From contig NC_060233.1 of assembly GCF_021155775.2 (NCBI RefSeq), positions 37,975,077 through 38,039,076 on the forward strand: a DNA stretch of 64,000 nucleotides, read 5' to 3'. Positions within the stretch are counted from its first letter, which is position 1. Every line of letters begins with the position of its first letter. The notes beneath the pieces are model-generated. The model saw only the letters and a program-made list of their open reading frames with translations, was not told where the DNA came from and ran no database searches. Origin of the DNA: Neodiprion pinetum (Eukaryota > Arthropoda > Insecta > Hymenoptera > Diprionidae). The translations under genes were made by a program, and so were the position numbers. Shown here piece after piece: positions 34,700 to 50,394 of the stretch.

Positions 34700-37600
34700 G
34701 AGGGCGAGTTCGCTCGCGTGATCGATGGGGTGCACAAGTGGCCAACGAGTTTGTTTACCACGAGCTACGGTCATTTAGTTTACTGCGGGGGTGAACGCCC
34801 GTCACGAACAAGCGAAGCATGGGCGAAAGGGAGAAACGAATAGAGGAAAGGAGACGCGAGTACGGAAGGGTCGGCGAAATTGGCACCCTTTATTGGTTTA
34901 CCTATTACTCAATTCGAAATAGAAAATCTCCGTAGCAGTTATTGACTCGTTCCAAATAACTATACACGAGCTGAGTAGTAACTTGTCATAATAAATATTA
35001 TCAATTATAACGAGCCAACTATCGACAGGACAACATATCACATTTTCGTGATGGAAAAGTATTCTTACAAAAAAAAAAAAAAAAAAATTTTTTGTTCGTG
35101 AAATGAAATATTCCGCGATTTTAGTAAAAAGTAGGTATTACAAAGAATCGATGATACGAAAACTTTCATAAGCTCCACGATACGATCGGATAAGAATGAA
35201 AAAGCAGGCCGGTGTTTTAAACAGCATCGGTTCGTCCTCGTATTCAACATAGCAGCTTTCAACAGCGTCTTCATCGAAATTCTTATCTTCGTTCATGGTG
35301 CGCGTCGTCAATTGATCCGAGAACGACGTTCCGTCTAATCGTGACGTGACGATCGACGTTAATCAAGTCCTGAAGCCAGTAAAGCTTGGTAAAGCTAGTC
35401 GAAACCTGTGCCTTCTTTCCACTCGAATTTCCCCGATTTTCTGCACACTGTATTAGCATGAAATTCGATTGAAAGAGATATCTGATTGTCTGGATATTTG
35501 TAAGATATTTGTCACATATATCATAATCACATTGTATCGTCAGTGAGATTTTCGAGTTTTCAATCTTTGCAGCTCTTGCTTTTTCATGCACACCTGATGA
35601 GAGTTTAAAGCAAAACGGACAGAAAAATAAGACCATAAAACTGTGGGTATAAATCGTTGAATTATTGCCGATATTCGCCATTCGTTGAATCGATAAAGAA
35701 AAGCTTTAGGTATATATGTATAATAAATACAATATGTATATATGTATATGTATATACTGTACATGCATCTGTACACATACATACACACACACGCACACAC
35801 ATACGCGAGTTTTCGCTGCAGAGAGATAAATGTAAGAGGATCAAAAGACCGACGCGGATGGGGCTGTAATCAGAGACGAAAGAAAGAAGAAATGGTTTCT
35901 GTTCCGGAAAGGATTCCGGGGGATTGCGTTGTATGTACAAGATTCTATTTTCGCGCTAGGCCAATATAAAGAAACTGCCCATGCCGCTCATACATACATC
36001 TATATATATAATATATATACACATATATCTATCCCATATCCTGCGCTAAATTTATGGAAAAATACGTGATAGAAATATTATATTACCGCGGTATATACGT
36101 GTCGGGATTACACGTCATAAATACGATGAATTGCGAGATAAAGAAAGGGGAAATCAAGAAAGACAATCAAAGTATAGATATTCTTCGGCAAATAATTTTT
36201 AAGAGATAAAACGTCAAAAAGATTTTTTAAGCCGGAACAGAGAAAAAAAAAATTGTATACGTGCATCTGTCACACCTTGTACATTTTAAATCGGATTACC
36301 GTTGGTACGGGTATATATATATTTTTTTTATTGCAGTACATACGTCTAGGTGCCACCGTTACGTGCATATTATGATGCCTCGGGTCATCTTTGTACCGTA
36401 TAGGTATAAACTATCTTGTCATCGCCCGCAAATCGCGAGCATTCGCGAGAGATTCTCGGTGAAGCCGTAGAGTTCAGGGTTCGGGTTCTAATTTTCTAAT
36501 CCCTGCCACCGGCGAATTAAATATAAGGATTATCTTATCGCCGTCTCTTTCAGTTACTTTGTATAGGAACAAGTATGGGGATTAATACGGTGTTTGAAGC
36601 GTAATCGCCGAGGTTTTCATCGCCCGATAGCTTTAAATGCTCCGCACTTAAACTTTCGGGGGTATTAAGGGAAGGGCGATTCTACTCAATTTAAATTCTT
36701 TAGATATCGATTAACCTGTTTGTATGCTGCGATGACATAATACTGATTCTCTGTTGAAAAAAATGACAAACCGAACAATTTTCGAAAGGGTATTTTATAT
36801 ATAATTTCCACTTTTGTGCCACGTAAGAATTCCGCATTGCGCTACAAACGGCGAATGGTGTGTATTGTAGGTATGTCGACACACCGCAGTTCGATAGCTA
36901 CGTCTGTTCGTCGTTTGCTGTGTTATATCGGTTAAACGGAAGCAGCGCGGTCGTTTGATCGATTCTATTTTTTTTCCCCAAGAGAGAAAAAAAATTGTAA
37001 AATTGAATTGGAAAGTAGAAGAAAAAATTTGAAAAAAAACACACACACACACAAAGGTAACTAAAGGTGTAAGAACGAAAGTAAGGACGAGTAATGATAA
37101 AATTTTATCCGTAATATTTTTATCTGTTACGTTGCGCACGTATAACAATATATTGCAGTATGTTACACGGTGTATCTGCGTTAATCCGTTGACCGAGATT
37201 AATTAGCCGATAAAGTAATATACGCCTGGATATAATTAGACACTCGTATGCACGTGATAAAGTTAATCGCATCGTCGTATGTCTGGAGGAGTGTGAGACA
37301 TCGATGAATCATTGCAGAAAAAAACCCACTCAACATTTACTTGAACGAAAATTGACAAAATTATACGGGGAATTTAAAAATTATTTCATATAAACGAGTC
37401 ACACATGGCAATAACATAATATATTTTAGTGATACGAGTGTAATTACTTTCTGTGACGCAATTAATCAGAGTGATAATCGATGTAAAAGTAACACTATTG
37501 TAAATAGGTAAGTGTAAAGTTGATGGAATCACGCAAGATTCGTTGCAACCGATTTAATCAACCCGAAAGCGTTTTCAGGTGAGTTTCTCTCACGCATCGT

Positions 37601-40600
37601 TGCACCTCGTTGAGTTTAGGCAATCATACGGCTATTTAGGTTCTACGTATTTACGCGTATAATTAGGGTGACACCGATTTGAAACATTTTTCACAAATGT
37701 GTCTGATATACTCGTTACACTTATGCATACGAAGAAGGAATCGTGGAAACGGTAAAAACGGTTCAAGGTTTAAGAATTTTTATTTCGTATCAAATCCTCA
37801 AGCATTTTTTTATTTAATTTTTTTTTTGCCGTTGGTTTTCTAAACCTGGCGCAGGCTTCAAGCTTACGAGAATATACAGATAAATTTCGAAACAATATTA
37901 AGTACCGATTACAAACAACCGCGGTATATGTACACAAGAGCTTAAAAGTTATTATACGCGTAACTAGGATTCAAGCGTTTGGTTAGCGACGCGGCGCCAG
38001 ATAAAAGGGAATTAGAAGAAAAGGGAAACAAAAAAGTTGTTCGTGAAAATTTTTGTAGCTAAAAAATTGCTTATACCAACTTTTGCCATACTTGTTGTAT
38101 TTTCCGTCTTGCAGATTGCGTACGCCGTTAAGGGACTTTTTTCGATCGATTTATCTTGAATGGTTTCAAGTATAAACTTACATTATATACGTATACGGAA
38201 GCCCCACGTCGCTCTCGCCATGCCTGATCGTTTATATATTCTATATTCTCGTATATTTCTGTACTTAATTTTTACCCAATATGAATTACACCAGAGCTTA
38301 TCTGTCGAGCTAATAAGCTTTGGTAAAAGAAAGAAAAACAGTACAGGAGAATTGTAACTTGAAACAAACAATGTCTGTAGAATTTTCACAGTCAACTATA
38401 CTTTTAAAATTATTTTCAGGCTTATCGTTTTTTCCGTTACTAAGAATCTGTTGGCATGTCGGCAAAATTTATTCAATCGCTAAGAAAAGTACTGTCTAAA
38501 ATAAAAGAGAGAAAAAATTTCAAGTTCAAAGGCGAAATCCGTCGAGGTAAAGCAGAGGATTGGACTTGGTTTCTGTCCGTGCATCAGACGGCGGTTAGCG
38601 ATTTCAATCTATCGATATACAACCAAACCGAAGTTGGGAAAAGGTATTGCGAAGAGTAAACACCGCTTGCGAGCGATTACAGTTCGCAAAGAAAGCTCAA
38701 AGTATCAACCTAGGGCACTTAAGAAAACGAAACACACCGGTACTCGTAAACACGATTCTCGAATCCCGGGTGAATTCGGAGTCAGAGATTGGAAAATCGG
38801 TCTTCAGAAGTTGCGTCTCTAAGGGATTAACATCTACACCGTTTGTCTTCTACAAGCAACGCGTAGCAACTCGACGCCAATTTTGTTTCACGCTGTATCA
38901 ACTAGGAGCTGTTTGCACCTCGTGGCACTGCGGGAATATTGCTTTGCGATTTGAATTCGGATTCATCGGAACACCTCGTCACTAAGCATTCAAACGGTAA
39001 TATCGAACCGTTGTTAACGCGAAGTTGTTGATGAATTATCCAAATTCGTACGAGTGAAAGTAAAATTCACGTATGGATAAACAGCGAGGTTTAGAAGAGC
39101 GGGTAGGAAAAAACCGCGGAGAAGCTCGAAACTGCGGAAGAGATTTCGTTCGGGGAATATACCGATGCTTCGACTCCGCAGGAACGGCTCAAGAAAACGT
39201 AAACATCCCTAGGAATAGCCTCGGCTTCCCGGGGTCTCCCTGCTGCACCCTCAGGGATTATCGATTCAGTCCTTCGGTGCAGGAGAACTTTTAGGACAAG
39301 GCCGAGATCCCTACTGCGTATAATGGAACAATAACTCATACATTCGGTGCTTTCGAAGCTTATTTTTCATCCATTTTCACCCATTTCATCCATTTTTATA
39401 CCCCACTCTATTTCTCTCCCTTTACATCAAGTGTTCATTATTCCCCACAAATCAATCCAGCTACGATTCTCAATACGGACGGGGGTGGTTCCAAAATGAC
39501 GCAACACCTTTTACGACCTATATTATGGATTAGTTCAGTTCAGTTCCTCCGCTGAATATACCGCGAGTTGTGCGAGGGAATTGGGTCGAAATATATAAGA
39601 GTGCTCATCTATTGTTTCCGGATCCGCACCGATGCACTACACGTGTTTTACGGTGCATGTTGTTTTTTCCCACAATTTTTCCGTTAACTTTGCATTTCGG
39701 TAAACATTGAGAAAATGAAAAATTATTTCAAATACGGTTCAGCGGTTTTTCGTAAATTGTATCAGGTTTTTCTTATTATTATTATTATTATTGTTATTTT
39801 ACTGTACGAATGGTGAAAATTAAACCGTAACCGAGAGAAATTTCTATGTTTGTGGTTACCGTACGTTATTCTTACTCATTTTCATTCCTTACCGTAAGCG
39901 AAAAATATTGTTTTGGATTCAAATTGAAAATGAGTGTTGTAACTCTAACCAGAAAATCTATAGTCCGTTTTCCATTCTGTTTGACGATTACGAGTCACTC
40001 GTACTGTATTTTCCTGTAAAAATTACGATGGTTCGATGTTGTTGTAACGACAAAGTGAGGTTGAGGTCGTATTCAACTGAAAATACAACTACAATTATAC
40101 TAACCAGTTACTTGGATGAACATTTACGATATTAGAATCGTCGTTGTAATAATACCCACTTTACTGGAATATTCTAGTGTACCTAAACGTAACGAAGAAC
40201 ACACATCCCAGAGCGACCGGAGTTTAACGATCAATGAGTGTGCGCTTCCAGTTTAAAACGACTTGCTGATCTATCAATCTTTTTTTTCCGCCCCCTGAAT
40301 CTCGGTAGTAAATCTAGCTCGTCGTCGTTCCTGCATAGCGATCACATCGAACTTTCGCAATTATTCGCACCCCGGTGAAAAGAATTCTGTAGAAATGGAC
40401 TCGGGCTGTAGTACGAGAGAAACTCGAGAGTTAAGCCCGTCCTCGCGTTTGGCGAAAGAACAAAAAAGAAAAAAAACCGTAATAACGATCGTAACTCGGG
40501 GATTACACGCGACCTACCCGATTACCCGGATCAAAGGATCCTGCCCTCATTACGTAGTCTCGCATGTATCTGGGATCACCTATACATTATAAACACAGCC

Positions 40601-41875
40601 GAAGTATTGGCCATTTATTCGAAACGTTCGTACATGAAACTTTTGGCGTATCGCTGACCCGTAATGCGTGGAAATATAATTTGCACGTATATCCGAAAAT
40701 TAAAACAACACCCACGCTCAAATATTCCGATATTTCTTAACCGATGAGAGCACTCTCGTATTTACCTTAACGGGAGAAAGAAAAATGTATATCACATATC
40801 GCGTTGATATCAAATTCATGGTTTTGAGTCAGATTTTCTTTTTAGCTGTCAGGTTGAGGAAAAAGTTCAGGCCGGCTGCCCGCTTGTTTGGTTTTTATAA
40901 CTTGCAGGGTTTGCAGGGAAAGAAAAAAATAGAAAGGATACGAAAATCCATTGAAAAAAAAGAAAAAAAAAAAAACAATTAATCTGCAAACGGACGATGA
41001 AAAAGTTTATGTATACCTACGATATTACAAATTTCATGCGAGCGAAATCCGAGTGACTTGAATATTCTTAAGGAAATTCGTTTTTCCACCATTTTCAGCG
41101 AATAACTTTCAAAGGAAAAATATATAGTACACACACACACACAGATATATATATATAATATATATATCCATACATACACATGCACACACGCATATTATAT
41201 ATCTGTAAGCATGAACAGAAATCGTAATCTAAAATTGAAAAGTGATTTAAATTAATGAAATTTTTCACTCAGAGGTTCGCCTGAGTCTCCGTCCACGAAA
41301 ACGAGCGTTTTCGTCCGACCATTTGTCATTCGATTAACAGGGAATGGCCGGCGTACATGCATAAAGCACTGTAGAACCGAGTATAAACCAAAATTTCATA
41401 AATTCTCGCAAGGTATGCAGGGTGTACATATATTATCGAAACCGGGCAAAGCCTTGCGTGCGCGGATGACGGGGTCACCAGTGAGATCGTCACGAGGGGG
41501 TGTCAGGGGAAAACCCCGGGCGAGATGTGCAGCGCAGGGTTCACGCCTGGGAGTTCCGCCGCGTTCTACATACGTACATACGTGCACGCACGCGTACGCG
41601 CATTTCCACACACACTTGCGTATACACTCGCCTACCACGTGACAAATTTACGAGCAAGCTTCCGCTCCGTCTCTGTCAGGTTGGATAAACGTGTATACCT
41701 TGTACATAGCGGGTGTGTAACGTGCAGAGGGCATTGTGCGTCGTGGGTAGCTACACTTCGTATGTACGAGTGGATTTTTTACAAGTGCCATTTCACCCGC
41801 GGCACGAGGTCTGCTTTTTCATATGTTTCACCTTTTTCCTTTTACCATCTGCAATTTTAATCAGTCTGAAAAATA

Positions 41876-41878
41876 TAC

Positions 41879-41936
<58 letters not shown>

Positions 41937-41960
41937 GGAAAGAGAGAGAGAGAGAGAGAG
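41876..41960. repeat. (TA)n and (GA)n compound microsatellite
   Basis: About 28 TA units with minor interruptions to 41933, a short AAATGG spacer, then about 10 GA units. Confidence 0.95.
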
Positions 41961-44900
41961 ACAGTAAAGGTACGAAAGCTGTCGGATCTACCGTAACGAT
42001 ATTTTTTCACCGAAGAAATTCCATGGTACGTCAAGGGGTTGATAGATCCGGTATAAATATTGGTTGAAGAGAAAATTGGTGAAACGAAAATGATCGAGTT
42101 TGCTTTTCGAATTTTTTCCTTCTTTTTTTGTTTTTTCATCCTCTCCCCGTTGAGCCAAAGTCGGAAACGAAGAGAAGAAAAGATAAAAGTTTCGAAAAGT
42201 TTTTTTTTGGGGTGACATTTTGACGTATTGAAGGTCGGGAGAGATTTCGAAACGCAAGTTGAACGGGGCAGTAGCAGCGAGACCGTCGAGGGGTTTCAGG
42301 GTGAAATTCGGAACTTTTGAACCGAGATAAGAACAGGACAAAGGAAAAGTCAAGTCTGTGTACACCTCTATATATATATACATACACATATATACGTATA
42401 TATAGGCATACGTGTGTATACACAGGGTATGGAATTGTAACCCGAACTGGCAGAGAAAACGGGCTGATAAATTGGCTCTTTACATTAGTTTCACGGTACG
42501 TGTCTCAACTACCGGAGGTTTACCCTCTGACCTCCTTCCCTCCTCGTCTTTCGCACACCACAGTCGTGAATCCGTCGACGACGACGTCTTCCGGAGACTC
42601 CGATACCCACCCTAATTAGTAATTAAAGTACCTTACTAATTTGCCCGAACGCTCGTCAACCGCAGGTCACGAATCGGGGAGATGAGACGAGACGGCTGCT
42701 GCAGCAATTCTTTGCAATTATCTTGATTTCTAGCCGTCATCGTTATCGTCATCGTTAATATTCTCAGGAAATATTCTTCAATCTAATTTTTATCACCGTA
42801 CGATAATGCATAAATAGAAAAAAAAAAAAAGAAACTAAGGGATGGGGATGCGGGGAGGAAGTTCCATTCGACGGATATTAATATCGGCAATAACGATCAA
42901 TATTCTGTTGCACCGTCGAAAGATTGCCAGAGGGTATATATAATATCGAGGAAATACCCTTATTATCCCACCCCCTCAAGGGAGGGGTGAAAAGGTGGAT
43001 ATGTACACACACACACACGCACACACACATCCACACATCTATAATATCTTCCAGGGCGAGGAAGGGTATTGTGCCAGCTTTCAATTCCCTGGCGGGATTC
43101 CTCCTCTTCGCAGGGGTAAGTCGAGAGGCAAGTGTACAAGTAAAGCTGCAGTGGGGCAAGTAGGCGATGCTACAAGGTGAAGGAGTTGGCGAACTGAGCC
43201 GGACGAGGGCGGCTCAGCACATTATACACATGCATGCATGCATACAAGGGTGCAGCGTAGCCGAAGGTTCCGGCGTTATTACCGCAGCCGCGCAGCAGCG
43301 GTGAAAACCGAAAGTATGAGACTGCAAACCCTCTTCCAACAGTTTATAATTTAATAACGGTCGATGTTTATCCAGGCATAATAGCCGGACATTTCATACC
43401 TACCGCGGATATATGGAATTTTATCGGAATACACGCAGAATTTAATGGCCGCCCATGATACACGCACACCCGGAGCAACCCTCCGTGTTCTGTTGTGCAA
43501 CTTTTACATCGGGATGGGGAGGGGGAGCTTTTCGCTGCCTTCGCAATGATATACGTAGAAGCAAAACAATTTAAGCTATGGCGCAACTTTTCGCGAAACA
43601 TATGCCGTGTTATACGTATATACGTATTATAATGTGTAATTTTTGCTTCTCACATGTCTACGGTTATTTGTGAAGCGAGAATTTATTTTTAGACGTTGAA
43701 ACTAATTTTACTGCTCCGCGTGAACATTATTGCAAACTAACCAGAACGCTCGTTAACGTTAAAGCGCTCAAGTCATGAAAGCTGCAGTTCGAGTTAACGA
43801 CTCTTCGTAAATATGGATTTAAAGAAACGATAATAACACAGATTTTTTTTCTCTCTATCGCTAATTTTTGTACGTTTAGATTCACGCGGTAACTAATTTC
43901 GTTCATCTTTATAAAATATAACGACAACGCGACGGACAATGAGTCTGTCAGTTTGCCCTCATTTGTCAAAGTCGTTTTACTCGATAAAGAGCTCGACTTC
44001 TTCGCGTTACCCACCGATAATTCGATTCGGTCCCTGAACGAGTTATCGGACAGAAATAAGATGTGGAATTATGGATTCCCCGTATTTAGGGCATGAATTT
44101 GAATATCCGAAAGCCGCCCGCCCGGGGCTCATCCTGGCGACCTTGCGACCCTCCGTCTGGCGCTAAACTATAGCCAGTTCCTGATATCGATTGACAATGA
44201 GTCGACCGGGCCAGAGGCGAAGAGAAAAGAACGCGGCCCTTTCCGTATTCGACACCGGGCTGAAAATCCCATTGAAATCCAGCAATAGCCAAGTATAACC
44301 GAAGTCTAAAAAGATATAATATACGTATATGAATGCCATATGAAAATTCTTCTTTGTGATATATCACATAAAAAAGTGTCGGACTTAGTTTTTACCATAA
44401 AAAATATTCATGCGCCAAATAATAATTATTTTTATTGATATATCTCACTTTCTCTCTCCCTCTCTCTCTTTCTGTATATTATACGTGGTCCTCTTTCTTC
44501 ATCAATCTCGATAGACAGCACTCGACAATTTTTTACCTCTCGACCTCCTCTTTGCGTAGCTCTTCACGGCGCCTCTTGATTCCGAGGAACGTGCTGCACC
44601 ATCGAAGAACTATTTGATAGCTGAGTGTTGGGCGAGAATCGAGGCCCTCGCTTCTTCTTCACCGTTCAAAAAAACAGAGAAAAACAATTTTTCCTGCTTC
44701 CTTTTTTCACCCCGATTGAAAACTGACAAGAAAAACGTTTGAAGCATCGTTGCACCGCTGCAGAAGGATAGATGAAGGAAAAAGAAAGGCTCGCCAAGTA
44801 CATGTATCCACGTATTTTATGGTGGATGAGTGGTGGATAGAATTTTACAGGATGGATATGCAGATCAGCGGAAAATAATATCGCTGTACCTGCGATCCGA

Positions 44901-47900
44901 TAGATTCCACATTTGCACATCTGAAGAAATTTTTCTTCTCTTCCGATTCTTATCGGACGTTGCAGGGGAAAGGAAACAATTTTGTTCTTAATTTTTTTTT
45001 TTTTTCTTTCCGTTACTGGTTACTGTAGAAGGACATCCGGTTATCGACAGCGTGGCACACACAGTTTGCTATTCGCGTCTACGTCGGTAATCGGGAAATT
45101 GGGTTAATACGAGGTGGAAAGGTGCCAAGCTTCTTCCCACCCTCCAGATCGCAGACCTCGAGGAGACCATCGCTCCTTGGTTTGGGTTTGGCGGCAGCCG
45201 GTTGTCGGACATTCGAGAGGACGTTGGATCCATATCGGAAAATTATTAAAAAACCGTCGAGACGTACGGAGACTTTGCGTTGTTTTTCCCCGTCGCGTCG
45301 GGATTAAGGCAAACGGTGACCGTAAGAGCTTCTGGCAGATTGGTAGTAAAAAGCGCGACTCGTTTCGTCGACGAAACTTGAAAGTAAAATTTTCCGAATG
45401 TGTGTGCGCGAATGTGGAAAATGAAATGTAGCCGCCAGTTACACATTTTCCACCGGTTTGTTCCATCTCGAAAAAGTTCATTTTCTCGCGAATAGCCGTT
45501 GAAACGGTTTTTATCTAATTCAGGCATTTTACGATTCTTCGCTAGTCAACCACTGCGGCTACTTTTCCAGTTGTAAAAAGTCTAAGGCATACATGATACA
45601 GTACGTGTTGCACGGATAGGTAGATAATTGCCCAGCTTTTTTCATCACCTGTTATCCTGGAGGATTTATGACACTACGTAAAAAGTGACCCATTTATCAC
45701 GACAATGTTGTAGGTACCTAAACTTTTTCGAAGTGTTAAAAGCATGTGCTGGCTGTAGATTCTCAATCGAAAATGAGTCTTGTCGACGATATTGAATACT
45801 TTGTGATAAGATAAAAATCTGAAAATAATCAACCGCAATAAAGGCGATATGAAAATTAAATTTGAATAATAATGATGATGCCCAAAGATTGTCAATAAAT
45901 TTTTGAAACAAAGTATTGTTTATCAAATTCTTAAGCAATTTATTTATTTTTTTGTTACGTGAAATAAATTTTTTCATTTTCCTGAATGCATAAGAAGTTT
46001 TAAAGAATTTTCTCATTACTTTCAAATTTCCATTTTTGAAAATTTGTAAAGACTGTATTTACGAAAACGTATCCAAAACTCACGATCTTTCCTCCATGTA
46101 TCAAAATCTTTTATTTTCGAAAACGGTAATTTTAAAATAATCTGAAAATCTTTAAAAGTTCTTGGGTATTCAGAATAATCAACGAATTCATTTAACACGA
46201 CAAAAAAAAAAAAAAAATTCTCCAATAATTTGTTAAACAATGCTTTGTTTAAACGATTTATTGACAACTTTTGGACATTATTGTTATTCAAATTCAATTT
46301 TCTTATCGTTTTTGTTGCGGTTGATTTTCTTCCGATTTTTGTCTTACCATAAAGTATTCAATATTGTCGACGGGGCTCACTTTTGGTTGAGAATATATAG
46401 GCCATTACATCCTTAAGCCGGCACGTACAAGTTGTATATTATTACAGCTACGAGATATAAAACATTAACGCGTATGTGCGTAGCTTGATGAATAGACATT
46501 ATATTGTATACTTTTCGTCGTGAAAGCTGTTTGCTTTCGTTGCGTCTATATAACGTGGGGATTTATACAGTTTTCAGGGATGCCACAATTATACAGCTAA
46601 TATGCTGTTGACCAAAATTTAAGAATCGATTATATTAACTGTGTAGAGAAAAGTGGATTTGCCTTTATCTCTCTCTCTCTCTCTCTCTCTCTCTAACTAA
46701 TCAAAACATCCCTTCAAACTCAACAGCCGTTGTTTATTTTAACGAAGTTTATAGTTCAAATGGATTTGCAGTTTATTTATCTGTCTCGCGTTGGTTTATA
46801 CGATTCTGATAAAATAATACGGTAGATTTTCATGAGGAATGTAACAAACAAATTAGGTTATACAGTTGCATCTGCAGTTGAATCGGGTAAGATTAATGTT
46901 TTTTAAATTTTTTAGAGTAAAAAATTTACCCAACTTGCTACTCGATCAGAAGAAAACTTTATTTCCCTCAAAGTAAATTGGGTCACTTTTATTCTATAAC
47001 TAGATATTATATATGTACAATATGCCGCGGCTTGCAGCGCGAGCATGAATACGAAATACCGCGTCTACGTACAAGAATATTCAACGGAGCGTCGAATGAT
47101 TTCATTCGAGAAAAGAAACTTTTCTTACAATCGATTTATTTTCCTAAAAAACTGTAAGAAATCTATAATACATTTATGCAAACATTTTTCTCACAACCCT
47201 TGGATCGAATTTTATTTCGACACAAGTAACACAACCGTGAATTACTCTCGTTGCGCGAACGTTGATAATAATCGAGTCGAATTGCTCTCGCGAAGTAGAG
47301 AGGCAACATTTCTAAAGAAAACACGCGTCTCGCCCGTCCTCCGAAATTCGGGTAAAATTGAAACTGACCGCAGGCTGATATGGCTTAGCCGGTTGGCAGA
47401 CGTGCCGGATGTTTCCTCGCCCCCAGAATTGACTGAGCCCCGTCGGAGTAACAGCTAGGGTAGATACGGCGAGCAATTTGTATTCCGCCGGTCTAGGAGG
47501 ATCGTTTGAAGCCCGAACAACCTGGAAGCTCTTGTAACTTTAGGACGGCAGGGATGAATCGACCGGAAGAACGGGGCCAAATTTCCGGGGAAGGATAAGA
47601 AATAAGGATCGATTCGCACTTTACACGCAAATGTATAATGATACACATATGTAAATGTGTGTATAATTGTACACGTTTTTTTTTTTTTTTTATTTTTGAG
47701 ATCTGAAAAAAAATTTCCCGACATCTTCCCAGTTCTAGTAAGTTACTGAAATAACCTAAATCGTACGGCTTATTGACTCTGTAATCGGTTCAAATTCAAT
47801 TCGAATTGAAATAAAAAATACACAATGTCCAACAAAGTAGGGTTTCGGCGAATTTTTTTTTTTTTTTGTTTGCTTGTAGACAAGTGAATTTGTCACTTCA

Positions 47901-49970
47901 AAAAATCAGTTCTATTTCCCATTATGGGAAAATGATATTTTCAGTTTCTTCAGTGACCAAAAAAAAAATTCCGACAATTCCTGGGTTTCCGCGAACTCTT
48001 TTAAATTCCTTGATATTTCCAGGTTTTTGAGGTTTTCCAGGTACGTGACCGCCTTGAAATAATGTATAATAAAAAAACCGTCTGTTTGATTACACATAAA
48101 ACGATAATAATAACGATAAAAACGGAACCTCTTCTCGTTACTTCCGAATCACGGATGATCATGTTTCTCTGCAGAGGTGACTGACACTGAGAATTCTTCA
48201 TTACTTTCTCGGTGAATTTTCCAGTTGATCGTTAGAAGGCGAGAAATTCGTCTCTCAACTGATCAAATATACACAAGGTCTACAGCGAAGCGAAATTCGC
48301 AGTACATATACATTATATACACAGCATCTCGACGGAGACGGGAAAAGCGCTTTTGAAATTTCGTCGCCGTTACATGTATAATGTATATACTTCGCGCTGC
48401 AAGCTCGGATTTTGTATAAATGTACAAGCTGCATCTGTAAGCGTGCGAACGCTTTGCACAGAGTCGAGTATTATAATATCGGTACCTTATAAAATGCAAG
48501 TACAACCCCGGGAAAAGGAGCTGCTAGTCGGTTGAACGGAAGTGAACGCCCAGAGATTCGCAAAGGAGGGATGGATGGGTGTATAAACGGAGGCCTGGGA
48601 AGGAAGCCTCGGCTATACGTATAATACACGCTCTGTTTTCTCGACGTTATCTCAGCACGTATTGCGAGCAAAAACCTCCGGCAATACCGTTTCGAATATA
48701 AATTCTTATTTCCGTATCCCTCTCGGTTTGTAGCATTTCTCTAACTGTACGTCGATCCTCCATACATACATGATATACCAATAACTTCTTCCTCTCTGCC
48801 GCGGGGTGGAAAGAAAGGAAAAAAGGTTTATAGAAGGTACGGCTCTCGTCTCCTTCTTCAAAATACGCAGACCGGCTATTTTCTACGTGAAATTTCGCGA
48901 TCACGCAAAAGCAGGATTTCAATTCTCAAACGATCGTTATCGGCTACGTAATCAAGAAGATAAATAGAATTAAAGGATTTAAGGAAATAAGAAAAGATGA
49001 TTTTTGACGAAAGCAATTATCACTTATCGGTATCCGATCAACTTATTATACCTCTAAAAAAATAATCTTCTTCAGGCCAAAACCTCGCTTCGTGGCTGAC
49101 AACGTGATTCCTTACGACAAGTTGTGAAAAACACAAATTTGGTTTACTGAAGGGGGTAAGAAAAAAAAAAAACACGAAAGCGATTTTGAGTTAAAAATCT
49201 GTGTCTAATTTGCGGGAACAATAAATCGAACGGTTTTCGGGTTACGGCATCGTTAATCTACATATTCTGAATACACGTAAGAGCAAAGCGGAACGCTTCG
49301 ACTGTACGCAGATTTACGACAGTTTGCCGTGAGGCTGCTGGTACGGAATTTCGGAAATAGGAATTGTTTGAATATTCTGTTATATGTACCGAACAGTATG
49401 TGTCACGTATGGCAATAAATTCACCGGTACGGCGACAATATTTCCTCGTACGGCAACGTTTGACTACCGTGAAAATTTGGTAGAGAGAATTTACTCGCGA
49501 AACGTTCTCTCAGTTTACACCGTGTATAAAACAATAACCTCGGTCAGTAACTGTAATAATAAAAAGCATTATTCGTCAAAAAAATTAAAATGTGATAATA
49601 TTCCGGTACAGAAAGTGATTTCGTTCGTACGTATAACAGAAAAAACTCCCGAGTTTCTTATCCTTTAAACCCTCTCACGATGAAGAAGAAAAAAGTTTAA
49701 ACATTTTCTGCAGGAAAAGGGTATCTTCAAAGCCGTAAAAGAATCAGAAACTTCAATCGTGATTCTATCGGAATGTGATGAAAAAAATTTGCGGAACTTT
49801 TCAAAATCCTCACAAAAAGTGCGAACTTTAAAACTTTCGTATAACGTTATTGAATCAGATTCGAAGTCCTTCAGACCGTACACTAAAATTCAATGGTGAA
49901 TTTTCCGCACAGATATATCGGTGTACGTGACACACGTCGATTTTATGTCACGGCCATAACCGAGAACCAC

Positions 49971-49971
<1 letters not shown>

Positions 49972-50012
<41 letters not shown>

Positions 50013-50014
50013 GT
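49972..50014. repeat. (AAT)n microsatellite
   Basis: About fourteen TAA/AAT units with one late interruption. On the minus strand it reads as leucine codons, producing a spurious poly-leucine frame. Confidence 0.95.
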
Positions 50015-50359
50015 AATATGAACCCTCCGATATCATGCAGGCCGATAAAGCGATCGACACTTTGTACCGGTAATTCTATAAGAAAACGAACCGATGCACA
50101 CGATAAAACTATTAGTTGATTCAAAGGCCATATGCGGCTATAACGCATTTCCGTTCTCCGAGCCAAAAATATTCCACGTCCATGCAGAAATTCCAAATTA
50201 AAGGGGACGAATTCGATACAGTTCGACTTTATGCTACGTCACCTCGGAATTAGCAAACTAATAGGGAAGCGAACAAATTGACAGAGAACGGAAGCGGACC
50301 ACCGACCAATACCACAGTTTTCAACCCTTGATGCAATATCCTGGACGGTCCTTGGGCGC

Positions 50360-50394
50360 CAGCTGCTGCTGTTCGTGACCCGTGGCAGCAGCTG
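50360..50394. repeat. Short perfect inverted repeat, CAG/CTG-rich
   Basis: CAGCTGCTGC (50360-50369) and GCAGCAGCTG (50385-50394) are exact complements around a 15-nt loop. The triplet composition makes chance formation easier than its length suggests. Confidence 0.6.

Noticed and set aside
34442..34843. Serine-leucine and arginine-glutamate rich frames around the GA tract (also at 55830-56133)
   Set aside because: Pure translation of (GA)n and (CT)n microsatellites.
47045..47458. 137-codon plus-strand open frame
   Set aside because: No recognisable domain, no splice or promoter context, composition like the surroundings. One frame of this length is expected by chance in a window this size.
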